Origin: Candidatus Sodaliphilus fimicaballi
GTDB taxonomy: Bacteria > Bacteroidota > Bacteroidia > Bacteroidales > Muribaculaceae
Length of the DNA: 6,370 nucleotides
NCBI GenBank assembly: GCA_018065165.1
Contig: JAGHTV010000035.1
Span: 1-6,370 of the forward strand
Direction of reading: 5' to 3'
Positions 1-6,370 of the stretch are shown piece after piece. The position numbers were made by a program, and so were the translations under genes. Within the stretch, counting starts at the first letter, position 1. Every line of letters begins with the position of its first letter. The notes under the pieces are model-generated. The model was not told the DNA's origin and made no database searches. It saw only the letters and a list, made by a program, of their open reading frames with translations.

Positions 1-2875
1 GACCGCTACTGCACAGTTTGCAGTGGTTGAAGACGATCACAATGTTGTGGCCGCTATCAAGGCTGCTCAGGACAAGGGCTTTGAGAAGATAGCTGCTCTG
101 GCTTGGACAACAACTCCCTGGACTCTGCCCAGCAACACCGCTCTGTGTGTTGGTCCCAAGATCGACTATGTGGCAGTAGAGAGCTACAATCCCTACAACG
201 GTGAGCCCGCAACATTCATCATGGCCAAGGCTCGCGTTAACGCTTACTTCAAGGCCGAGGGTGCCGAGAAGGCTCTCGACGAGTACACTCAAGGCGACAA
301 GGTTATTCCTTACAAGGTTATTGCTGAGTTTAAGGGTGCCGATCTCGTTGGTTTGCACTACAAGCAGTTATTCCCCTGGGTTAAGCCCGTCGACAAGGTT
401 GGCGACAAGTTTGAGGTTAACGAGAACGGTTTCCGCGTTATCCCCGGTGACTATGTGACCACCGAGGACGGTACCGGTATCGTACACATCGCTCCCACAT
501 TTGGTGCCGACGATGCTGCTGTAGCTCGTGCTGCAGGTATCCCCTCACTGTTCATGATCAACAAGAAGCTCGAGACTCGTCCCATGGTTGACCTCAGTGG
601 TAAGTACTACCTGCTCGAGGACCTCGACGAGGAGTTTGTTGAGAAGTGCGTCGATGTTGAACTCTACAAGGAATATGCTGGTGCTTGGGTAAAGAATGCT
701 TATGACCCCAAGTTCACTGTTAATGGCAAATATGACGAGGAAGCTGCCGCTAAGGCCGAGGACCTCAATGTATATCTGTGCATCAAGATGAAGCAGGCTG
801 GTACTGCATTCAAGATTGAGAAGCATGTCCACAACTATCCCCACTGCTGGCGTACCGATAAGCCCGTCCTCTACTATCCCCTCGATAGCTGGTTCATCCG
901 TTCTACTGCTTGCAAGGACCGCATGGTGGAACTTAACAAGACCATCAAGTGGAAACCCGAGCACACTGGTACTGGCCGCTTTGGCAAGTGGCTCGAGAAT
1001 CTCAACGACTGGAACCTGAGCCGTAGCCGCTACTGGGGCACTCCGCTGCCCATCTGGCGTAGCGAGGATGGCGAGGAGAAGTGCATTGGCAGCGTAGAGG
1101 AACTCTATGGCGAGATCGAGAAGGCTGTTGCTGCAGGTCTCATGGAGAGTAACCCCTACAAGGACAAGGGCTTCGTTCCCGGTGACTATAGCAAGGAGAA
1201 CTATGAGAAGATCGACCTGCACCGTCCCTATGTTGACTACATCACACTGGTAAGCGACAGTGGCAAGCCCATGAAGCGCGAGCTCGACCTCATCGATGTG
1301 TGGTTCGATAGCGGTTCAATGCCCTATGCACAGTTGCACTATCCGTTTGAGAACAAGGAACTCGTTGACAGCGGTCGTTTCTATCCCGCCGACTTCATTG
1401 CCGAGGGTGTTGACCAGACTCGTGGTTGGTTCTTCACACTGCACGCTATCGCTACAATGGTATTTGACAGCGTGGCTTACAAGAGCGTAATCTCTAACGG
1501 CCTTGTACTCGACAAGAATGGTAACAAGATGAGTAAGCGTCTGGGTAACGCCGTTGACCCATTTGGCGCTATCGAGAAATATGGTATCGACCCATTGCGT
1601 TGGTACATGATCAGCAACTCTTCTCCCTGGGACAACCTCAAGTTTGACGAGGCTGGCGTTGGTGAGGTATCACGCAAGTTCTTCGGTACTCTGTACAATA
1701 CATACTCATTCTTTGCACTCTATGCCAATGTTGACGGCTTTGATCCCGCAATGCCCGAGGTTCCCGTTGAGAAGCGTCCCGAGATTGACCGCTGGATCAT
1801 CTCACTGCTCAACTCTCTCGTCAAGGAGGTTAAGGCCAACCTCGACGACTATGAGCCCACGCGCGCTACTCGTGCAATAAGCGAGTTTGTTGGCGATCAC
1901 TTGAGTAACTGGTATGTTCGCCTCAACCGCAAGCGTTTCTGGGGTGGTGAGCTCAACGAGGACAAGCTGGCTGCTTACCAAACCCTGTACCACTGCCTCA
2001 AGACTGTGGCATTGCTCATGGCTCCCGTTTCTCCCTTCTTCAGCGACAAGCTTTATCGCGACCTCACTGGCAGCAGCGACTCGGTTCACTTGGCACAGTA
2101 TCCCACTGTTGACGAGACTGTAATCGACAAGCAACTCGAGCAACGCATGCAGGTGGCACAAGATATCACATCAATGGTGCTCGCACTGCGTCGCAAGCAA
2201 AACCTCAAGGTGCGTCAACCGCTCACATCTATCATGGTTCCCGTGCTCGACGATGAGCAACGAGCTAACATCGAGGCTGTTGCCGACCTGATTAAGGGCG
2301 AGGTAAATGTTAAGGAAATTAAGCTCGTGGGTAGCGATGCTGGCGTGCTGGTTAAGCGTGTTAAACCCGACTTCAAGAAACTTGGCCCGAAGTATGGCAA
2401 GATTATGAAGTTGCTCGCTGCCGAGCTCACTTCTCTGTCACAAGAGTCAATCATCGCATTTGAGAAGGCTGGCCAAATCACTCTCAATGTAGCAGGCCAA
2501 GAGGCTGTTGTTGAGAAGGCCGATGTTGAAATCATCAGCGAGGATATCCCCGGTTGGCTCGTTGCCAACGAGGGCAACCTCACCGTAGCTCTCGACATCA
2601 CCGTTACCGAGGAGTTGCGTCGCGAGGGTATGGCTCGTGAGCTCGTTAACCGCATCCAGAATGTGCGCAAGAACAAGGGCTTTGACATCACCGACCGCGT
2701 TGTCGTTGTCATCAATCCCGACGAGCGTACCGACGAGGCTGTGGCCGACTTCAACGACTACATTGCTCGCCAGGTGCTCGCAGTGAGCGTTACTGTGGCT
2801 CCTGTTGACCACGACGACACCGTCGATCCCGAGAAGGACGACCTCAAGGTGAAGATCACTGTCGACAAAGCGTAA
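1..2875 (+). CDS. ileS: Isoleucine-tRNA ligase, 5'-truncated by window edge
   Basis: Cytoplasmic class Ia synthetase that charges tRNA-Ile with isoleucine and hydrolyses mischarged Val-tRNA. The frame is open from base 2 with no start; a GTG at 23 is internal. About 957 codons are present; Bacteroidales IleS is about 1130-1150 residues (from memory), so the N-terminal Rossmann part with the HIGH motif is missing. Visible in order: CP1 editing-domain Thr-rich motif WTTTPWTLPSN (104-136), editing motif GTGIVHIAP followed by GADD (470-514), the YPHCWR segment near 840, DVWFDSGS near 1300, the KMSKS-loop variant KMSKR (1526-1540), the anticodon-binding domain from about 1770 (DRWI, then LSNWYVR), and a C-terminal DUF5915-like region (about 2300-2870). 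The C-terminus has no cysteines, so the zinc finger of E. coli-type IleS is absent; with KMSKR this fits the eukaryote-like IleS2 class. Stop TAA at 2873-2875, followed by a terminator. Confidence 0.97.
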   Translation, partial: TATAQFAVVEDDHNVVAAIKAAQDKGFEKIAALAWTTTPWTLPSNTALCVGPKIDYVAVESYNPYNGEPATFIMAKARVNAYFKAEGAEKALDEYTQGDKVIPYKVIAEFKGADLVGLHYKQLFPWVKPVDKVGDKFEVNENGFRVIPGDYVTTEDGTGIVHIAPTFGADDAAVARAAGIPSLFMINKKLETRPMVDLSGKYYLLEDLDEEFVEKCVDVELYKEYAGAWVKNAYDPKFTVNGKYDEEAAAKAEDLNVYLCIKMKQAGTAFKIEKHVHNYPHCWRTDKPVLYYPLDSWFIRSTACKDRMVELNKTIKWKPEHTGTGRFGKWLENLNDWNLSRSRYWGTPLPIWRSEDGEEKCIGSVEELYGEIEKAVAAGLMESNPYKDKGFVPGDYSKENYEKIDLHRPYVDYITLVSDSGKPMKRELDLIDVWFDSGSMPYAQLHYPFENKELVDSGRFYPADFIAEGVDQTRGWFFTLHAIATMVFDSVAYKSVISNGLVLDKNGNKMSKRLGNAVDPFGAIEKYGIDPLRWYMISNSSPWDNLKFDEAGVGEVSRKFFGTLYNTYSFFALYANVDGFDPAMPEVPVEKRPEIDRWIISLLNSLVKEVKANLDDYEPTRATRAISEFVGDHLSNWYVRLNRKRFWGGELNEDKLAAYQTLYHCLKTVALLMAPVSPFFSDKLYRDLTGSSDSVHLAQYPTVDETVIDKQLEQRMQVAQDITSMVLALRRKQNLKVRQPLTSIMVPVLDDEQRANIEAVADLIKGEVNVKEIKLVGSDAGVLVKRVKPDFKKLGPKYGKIMKLLAAELTSLSQESIIAFEKAGQITLNVAGQEAVVEKADVEIISEDIPGWLVANEGNLTVALDITVTEELRREGMARELVNRIQNVRKNKGFDITDRVVVVINPDERTDEAVADFNDYIARQVLAVSVTVAPVDHDDTVDPEKDDLKVKITVDKA

Positions 2876-2893
2876 TACATTTTAATCACAACC

Positions 2894-2937
2894 GGATAGT
2901 GGAGCCTGTTTAGTGCTTCACTATCCTCTATATTTTT
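2894..2937 (+). terminator. Rho-independent terminator after ileS
   Basis: A 12-bp stem pairs 2894-2905 with 2915-2926: eight perfect pairs (GGATAGTG with CACTATCC), one G-T wobble, then three more pairs, closing a 9-nt loop. TCTATATTTTTC follows, with a run of five T at 2933-2937, a few bases after the stem. The opposite strand has no T-run after the hairpin, so it should work only for + transcripts. It starts 19 bases after the ileS stop and ends 21 bases before the lspA start, which suggests that most ileS transcripts end here and that lspA has its own promoter or depends on read-through. Confidence 0.75.
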
Positions 2938-2958
2938 CAAGAACGATATTTCAAAACG

Positions 2959-3618
2959 ATGAAGAGAATTTCTAACGGATGGCTGGCCACAATCATTGTG
3001 CTGCTTGTCATCATCATCGATCAAGCCCTTAAAGTGTGGGTAAAGACACACTTTTACTATGGCGAGGATTTTGAAATAACAAGTTGGTTCAAACTGCAGT
3101 TCATCGAGAACAATGGCATGGCCTTCGGCATGGAGTTTGGCAGCAAGGTGTTCCTCACCTGGTTCCGCATCATTGCCGTGTGCCTCTTTGTTTACTACCT
3201 GTACAAGCTGCGTAATCGCGTTGACATACCCAAGGGGTACATCGCTTGCATTGCAATGATTACTGCTGGTGCACTGGGCAATGTGCTCGATTGCATCTTC
3301 TATGGCGTAATCTTTGATGCTCCCTCTTATCCGCAGGTTGCTCAGCTCTTCCCCCCGGGTGGCGGATATGAAACGCTGTTCAACGGTCGTGTGGTAGATA
3401 TGCTCTACTTCCCGCTGTGCGAGTGGTACTGGCCCAGTTGGATGCCTGTTGTGGCCGACCAGCACTTCATCTTCTTCCAGCCCATCTTCAACATTGCCGA
3501 TGCTTCGCTTAGCGTGAGCGTCATCGTGCTCATCCTGTTCTACTCTCGTTTCCTAGCCGTTGACGATGAGAAAGAAGAAAAGGACGAGGAGACAAGTGAA
3601 GAAACAATTCAGCAATAA
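2959..3618 (+). CDS. lspA: Lipoprotein signal peptidase (signal peptidase II)
   Basis: Inner-membrane aspartyl protease that cuts the signal peptide of diacylglyceryl-modified prolipoproteins just before the lipidated Cys. The 219-residue protein has four hydrophobic segments (about 8-27, 65-82, 95-118, 180-198). Family motifs: DQALK at 21-25, ENNGMAFG at 50-57, GALGNVLD at 104-111, and the two catalytic aspartates D147 (in VVDM) and D181 (in FNIADASL). E. coli LspA is about 164 residues; the extra length here is a Gly/Pro/aromatic-rich periplasmic loop before D147 and a very acidic, Glu/Lys-rich cytoplasmic tail from about 201. The longer loop is usual for Bacteroidota (from memory). The start is the ATG immediately before MKRISNG, giving a short basic N-terminus before helix 1; no Shine-Dalgarno is evident. 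The next gene begins 16 bp downstream and is itself a lipoprotein, hence a likely substrate. Confidence 0.96.
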   Translation: MKRISNGWLATIIVLLVIIIDQALKVWVKTHFYYGEDFEITSWFKLQFIENNGMAFGMEFGSKVFLTWFRIIAVCLFVYYLYKLRNRVDIPKGYIACIAMITAGALGNVLDCIFYGVIFDAPSYPQVAQLFPPGGGYETLFNGRVVDMLYFPLCEWYWPSWMPVVADQHFIFFQPIFNIADASLSVSVIVLILFYSRFLAVDDEKEEKDEETSEETIQQ

Positions 3619-3634
3619 TTAAGTTATCCTTGTA

Positions 3635-4654
3635 ATGAAACATCTGTTATCGACATTGTGCATCGCCTTCATCTTGTGTGCCGTCGTGGCTTGTGACAAA
3701 GCCCCCGATGGCGTTATCCCCGAGAGCAAGATGGAGAAGATTGTTGTCGATTTGAGTCTAGCCGATGCTTATATCGAGTCGCACGTCGACCAGTTCCAGG
3801 ACGACTCGTCGCGACTGGTCCTCAAGCAGTCGGTATTTGCCAAGTATGGCGTTACTCCCGAGCTCTACGACACATCGCTGGTGTGGTATGCTCGCAACAT
3901 GGATGTTTATATCAAGGTTTATGACAATGCCATCGGTCGCTTGCGCGATATGAAGTCGCAAGCCGAGAAAGGTGGCGGTGGTGAGGCAAACAGTGGATCT
4001 CAAATGGGAGGTCAACAGCCTGCGGTACAGCACAAGTTTAGTGCCAAGGGCGATAGCGCCGATGTGTGGACAGGACCACGTCGATGGGTGTTAACTCCTG
4101 GTATGCGTCAAGGTTTCATAGCGTTTGACTTTGACCCCGACGAGGAGTCACGCAATGGCGACCGCTACGAACTTATGCTCAAGGCCAATCCCATGCGTAG
4201 CACATTCAAGGTTATGCTGGCCACCGATTACAGCGACGGTTCAACTGTCTATGTCAATCGCCAGTCATGCAACGAGGGCTGGAATACGCTCACATTGCAA
4301 ACCGACTCAACCCGCAAGGCAACCCGCATCTATGGCTATATCAATTATGACATCATGCCGGGCGACATTGCCTATGTTGACAGCCTCACAGTGTTGCGTA
4401 CACACGCTTCACGCGAGACTTACTCGGCCGTGTGGGGACATAAGGTCGTTGAACGCAACAAGCGCGAGACTGCCGAGCCTTTGGTTCCAAAGACCGATGA
4501 ACCTGCAGCTACTAAGCCCTCGGTTCCGTCGGTTACTACTCAACCTCAAGGGCATTTCAAGCCCAAGGAGGGTGTAAACAAGTCAAGTGCCCAGCGTCAC
4601 ATCACCCAATCACCCAACGCAAGTCACTTGCCATCAACCAAGCAACGAAAATGA
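3635..4654 (+). CDS. DUF4296-like lipoprotein with long C-terminal extension
   Basis: Function unknown. The 339-residue protein starts with a lipoprotein signal peptide: basic MKH, hydrophobic core, lipobox VVAC with lipidation Cys20, so it should be membrane-anchored and cut by LspA. Residues about 25-107 resemble DUF4296 (GVIPESKMEKIVVDLSLAD followed by helical segments), a domain commonly found next to lspA in Bacteroidota. A Gly/Gln-rich linker follows (112-133). Residues about 134-256 look beta-rich, with alternating hydrophobic strands, aromatic residues and a closing strand AYVDSLTVLRT; this resembles a jelly-roll or carbohydrate-binding-like fold, but that is inference. The tail (about 262-339) is Pro/Thr/Lys-rich, basic and probably disordered. 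Residues after Cys20 are DKAPDG, not a clear Bacteroidota surface-export signal, so which membrane it sits in is open. The last four bases (ATGA) overlap the hisH start. Confidence is high for a real lipoprotein gene and lower for the domain calls. Confidence 0.85.
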   Translation: MKHLLSTLCIAFILCAVVACDKAPDGVIPESKMEKIVVDLSLADAYIESHVDQFQDDSSRLVLKQSVFAKYGVTPELYDTSLVWYARNMDVYIKVYDNAIGRLRDMKSQAEKGGGGEANSGSQMGGQQPAVQHKFSAKGDSADVWTGPRRWVLTPGMRQGFIAFDFDPDEESRNGDRYELMLKANPMRSTFKVMLATDYSDGSTVYVNRQSCNEGWNTLTLQTDSTRKATRIYGYINYDIMPGDIAYVDSLTVLRTHASRETYSAVWGHKVVERNKRETAEPLVPKTDEPAATKPSVPSVTTQPQGHFKPKEGVNKSSAQRHITQSPNASHLPSTKQRK

Positions 4655-5247
4655 TAGCAATAGTAAAATATAATGCCGGCAATGTGTTCTCTGTCATGTG
4701 CGCTCTGCAACGACTGGGAGTAGAGGCCGTGGTCACCGACGACCACGACACCCTGCGCGCTGCCGACAAGGTCATCTTCCCCGGTGTGGGCGAGGCCTCT
4801 ACTGCTATGCGATACTTGCAGGAGAAAGGCTTGGATACTCTCATTGCCAGCCTCAAGCAACCGGTGCTGGGCATATGCATAGGCATGCAGCTCATGTGCC
4901 GTCATAGCGAGGAGGGCGATACCACAGGTTTGGGCATTTTTGATACCGTCGTAAAGCGTTTTGACAATGCTGCCTGCCCCCAGTGCAAGGTGCCTCACAT
5001 GGGGTGGAATACCATCGATGTGACCAACTGTGCTGGCGGACTCTTGACTCCCGAACTCAATGGCCGACATGTGTACTATGTGCACAGTTACTATGCCGAG
5101 CCTTGCATGCACACAATGGCGTTGACCGAGTACATAGTGCCGTTCAGTGCCGTTCTTCATCGCGATAATTTCTATGCCACACAGTTCCACCCCGAGAAGA
5201 GTGGTGATGTGGGCTCAATGATACTTAAAAATTTTCTTGAACTATGA
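4651..5247 (+). CDS. hisH: Imidazole glycerol phosphate synthase, glutaminase subunit HisH
   Basis: Class I glutamine amidotransferase that releases ammonia from glutamine and passes it to HisF for imidazole ring formation in histidine biosynthesis (cytoplasmic). The 198-residue length is normal. The nucleophile Cys76 lies in GICIGMQ; His180 and Glu182 in QFHPEKS complete the triad. PGVGE (44-48) is the oxyanion-strand region, PHMGWN is at 115-120 and YYVHSYY at 132-138. Lys183 after the triad matches the Lys that contacts HisF in Thermotoga maritima, and the HisF partner Asp98 is also present here. The ATG sits in an ATGA overlap with the lipoprotein stop, and its own stop overlaps the hisA start in the same way, so translation is probably coupled on both sides. 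The start is fixed by the conserved first strand MIAIVKYNAGN. Confidence 0.97.
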   Translation: MIAIVKYNAGNVFSVMCALQRLGVEAVVTDDHDTLRAADKVIFPGVGEASTAMRYLQEKGLDTLIASLKQPVLGICIGMQLMCRHSEEGDTTGLGIFDTVVKRFDNAACPQCKVPHMGWNTIDVTNCAGGLLTPELNGRHVYYVHSYYAEPCMHTMALTEYIVPFSAVLHRDNFYATQFHPEKSGDVGSMILKNFLEL

Positions 5248-5975
5248 GCATAAATATTATCCCTGCAATTGACATCATCGAGGGCAAGTGCGTACGCTTG
5301 TCACAGGGCGACTATGCTCAAAAGAAAGTCTACAACGAGTCGCCACTCGATGTGGCTCGTGCCTTTGAAGACTGTGGTTGCACTCGCTTGCACCTGGTCG
5401 ACCTGGATGGTGCCAAGTCGCACCACATAGTCAATTATCGTGTACTCGAGGCCATTGCAGGTCACACCAGTCTCACGGTTGACTTTGGCGGAGGTCTTAA
5501 GAGCGACGACGACTTGCGCATTGCCTTTGAGTGTGGTGCTGCAATGATTACTGGTGGCAGCATTGCCGTGTTACAGCCTGCAACATTCCAGGCATGGCTG
5601 TCGGCCTATGGCAGCGACCGCATAATACTGGGAGCCGACTCTCGCGATGGCTTCATCGCCACACAGGGATGGCTCAACGATAGTGACAAGAGTGTAATTC
5701 CGTTTATACAGCACTATCATGACCTGGGCGTGACTAAGGTCATCAGCACCGACATTGCTTGCGATGGCATGTTGCAAGGTCCCAGCGTTGAACTGTATAA
5801 CAACATACTTGCTGCCGTGCCTGGCTTACATCTCATCGCCAGTGGTGGAGTGGGCGACATGTCACATGTCGAGGCCCTAGATGCTGCTGGTGTGCCCGAG
5901 GTGATAGTGGGCAAGGCTATTTATGAGAATCATATAACACTTAACGATTTATATAGTTACAATAAACAACGATAA
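5244..5975 (+). CDS. hisA: ProFAR isomerase (phosphoribosylformimino-AICAR-phosphate isomerase)
   Basis: Cytoplasmic (beta/alpha)8-barrel enzyme that carries out the Amadori rearrangement of ProFAR to PRFAR, the HisF substrate. The protein has 243 residues, a usual length. The two catalytic aspartates are at the ends of strands 1 and 5: Asp10 in IIPAID and Asp132 in ILGADSRDG. Phosphate-binding glycines are in DFGGGLKS (80-87) and SGGVGD (200-205), matching the two half-barrel phosphate sites of the family. STDIACDGMLQGP (168-180) is the strand-6 region. Single-substrate HisA is more likely than a PriA-type bifunctional enzyme, given hisH and hisF beside it and the normal HisA motifs, but motifs alone do not prove this. 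The start overlaps the hisH stop (ATGA, 5244-5247), and the stop TAA directly abuts the hisF ATG. Confidence 0.97.
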   Translation: MSINIIPAIDIIEGKCVRLSQGDYAQKKVYNESPLDVARAFEDCGCTRLHLVDLDGAKSHHIVNYRVLEAIAGHTSLTVDFGGGLKSDDDLRIAFECGAAMITGGSIAVLQPATFQAWLSAYGSDRIILGADSRDGFIATQGWLNDSDKSVIPFIQHYHDLGVTKVISTDIACDGMLQGPSVELYNNILAAVPGLHLIASGGVGDMSHVEALDAAGVPEVIVGKAIYENHITLNDLYSYNKQR

Positions 5976-6370
5976 ATGCTTGCAAAACGCATCATACCAT
6001 GTCTCGATGTAAAAGACGGTGCTACCGTCAAGGGCGTAAACTTTGTGAACTTTCGCAATGCTGGCGACCCTGTAGAGTTGGGACAACGATATAGCGACGA
6101 GGGAGCCGACGAGCTCGTATACCTCGACATCACAGCCTCGCTTGAGGGACGCGACACCTTTGTCGACCTCGTGCGTCGCGTGGCTCGTGGTGTGAGCATA
6201 CCGTTCACTGTGGGTGGGGGCATTAGCACTGTGGAGCATGTCGATACATTGCTCAATGCTGGTGCCGACAAGATTTCGATCAATTCATCGGCCTTGCGTC
6301 GCCCCGAGCTCATTAGTGAGATTGCCCAGCGTTTTGGCCGTCAGGTATGCGTTGTTGCGATTGATGCACG
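5976..6370 (+). CDS. hisF: Imidazole glycerol phosphate synthase, cyclase subunit HisF, 3'-truncated by window edge
   Basis: Cyclase subunit that uses ammonia from HisH to convert PRFAR to imidazole glycerol phosphate plus AICAR. The first 131 codons are present, about half of the usual 250 or so. The N-terminus [15 protein letters not shown] is almost diagnostic. The catalytic aspartates are both visible and have Thermotoga maritima numbering: Asp11 (CLD) and Asp130 (VVAID, just before the edge). Lys19, Asp51 in DITAS, the phosphate-site GGG at 80-82, and three of the four charged residues that ring the ammonia-channel entrance (Arg5, Glu46, Lys99) are also in place. The ATG follows the hisA TAA with no gap. 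The preceding AT-rich bases show no Shine-Dalgarno, so re-initiation after hisA is likely. In related genomes hisIE often comes next (from memory); that would lie outside this window. Confidence 0.97.
   Translation, partial: MLAKRIIPCLDVKDGATVKGVNFVNFRNAGDPVELGQRYSDEGADELVYLDITASLEGRDTFVDLVRRVARGVSIPFTVGGGISTVEHVDTLLNAGADKISINSSALRRPELISEIAQRFGRQVCVVAIDA

Noticed and set aside
23..25. GTG at 23 as the ileS start codon
   Set aside because: The frame is open to the left edge and the protein here begins in the middle of the CP1 editing domain, so the real start lies outside the window.
545..1222. Antisense open frame of 225 codons inside ileS
   Set aside because: It is a shadow of the strongly biased ileS codons; the Leu/Val/Ala-rich translation shows no family features.
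2929..2936. TATATTTT as a Bacteroidota -7 promoter element (TAnnTTTG) for lspA
   Set aside because: It lacks the final G, overlaps the terminator T-run, and has no TTTG-like -33 box at a convincing distance; too weak to annotate.
2758..3465. Long antisense open frame (235 codons) over the lspA region
   Set aside because: It lies opposite lspA and the ileS end, crosses the terminator, has no recognisable motif, and is explained by the codon pattern of the sense genes.
3965..4035. Gly/Gln-rich stretch in the lipoprotein as a nucleotide repeat or frameshift scar
   Set aside because: There is no clear repeat unit at DNA level and the frame continues without a break; it reads as an ordinary interdomain linker.
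4865..4892. GCATATGC / GGCATGC short palindromes in hisH as a regulatory site
   Set aside because: They encode the conserved catalytic Cys motif GICIGMQ, and short palindromes of this size are expected by chance.
4624..5190. Antisense open frame of 188 codons over hisH
   Set aside because: It mirrors the well-supported hisH frame and has no motif or independent signal.

Overview
The window is a dense, one-directional stretch of chromosomal core genes from a Bacteroidota bacterium, most likely order Bacteroidales (a Muribaculaceae/Prevotella-like gut organism is a guess from protein texture and codon use, not a demonstration). Pointers are: the long IleS with a DUF5915-type C-terminus, the lspA gene followed by a DUF4296-type lipoprotein gene, an LspA with the enlarged extracytoplasmic loop usual in this phylum, the absence of clear Shine-Dalgarno sequences, and a compact hisH-hisA-hisF block. 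All genes are on the + strand. I see no mobile element, CRISPR array, tRNA, rRNA or riboswitch.

Layout: (1) 1-2875, the 3' five-sixths or so of ileS (the N-terminus with the HIGH motif lies off the left edge); (2) 2876-2958, an 83-bp gap with a good intrinsic terminator hairpin at 2894-2937; (3) 2959-3618, lspA, the lipoprotein signal peptidase; (4) 3635-4654, a lipoprotein with an N-terminal DUF4296-like domain plus a long unrecognised beta-rich region and a basic Pro/Thr-rich tail; (5) 4651-5247 hisH, 5244-5975 hisA and 5976-6370 hisF (cut by the right edge).

The junctions are tight: 16 bp from lspA to the lipoprotein gene, ATGA overlaps at lipoprotein/hisH and hisH/hisA, and TAA directly abutting ATG at hisA/hisF. 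Everything from lspA to hisF therefore looks like one transcription unit with translational coupling, joining an envelope-lipoprotein module to the central steps of histidine biosynthesis. HisA isomerises ProFAR to PRFAR; HisH makes ammonia from glutamine and HisF uses it to turn PRFAR into imidazole glycerol phosphate plus AICAR. LspA would process the signal peptide of the adjacent lipoprotein among many others.

I do not see an exotic new system. The points most worth a second look are the extended DUF4296 lipoprotein, its 4-bp overlap with hisH, and the lack of the dksA-like gene I would expect between ileS and lspA.
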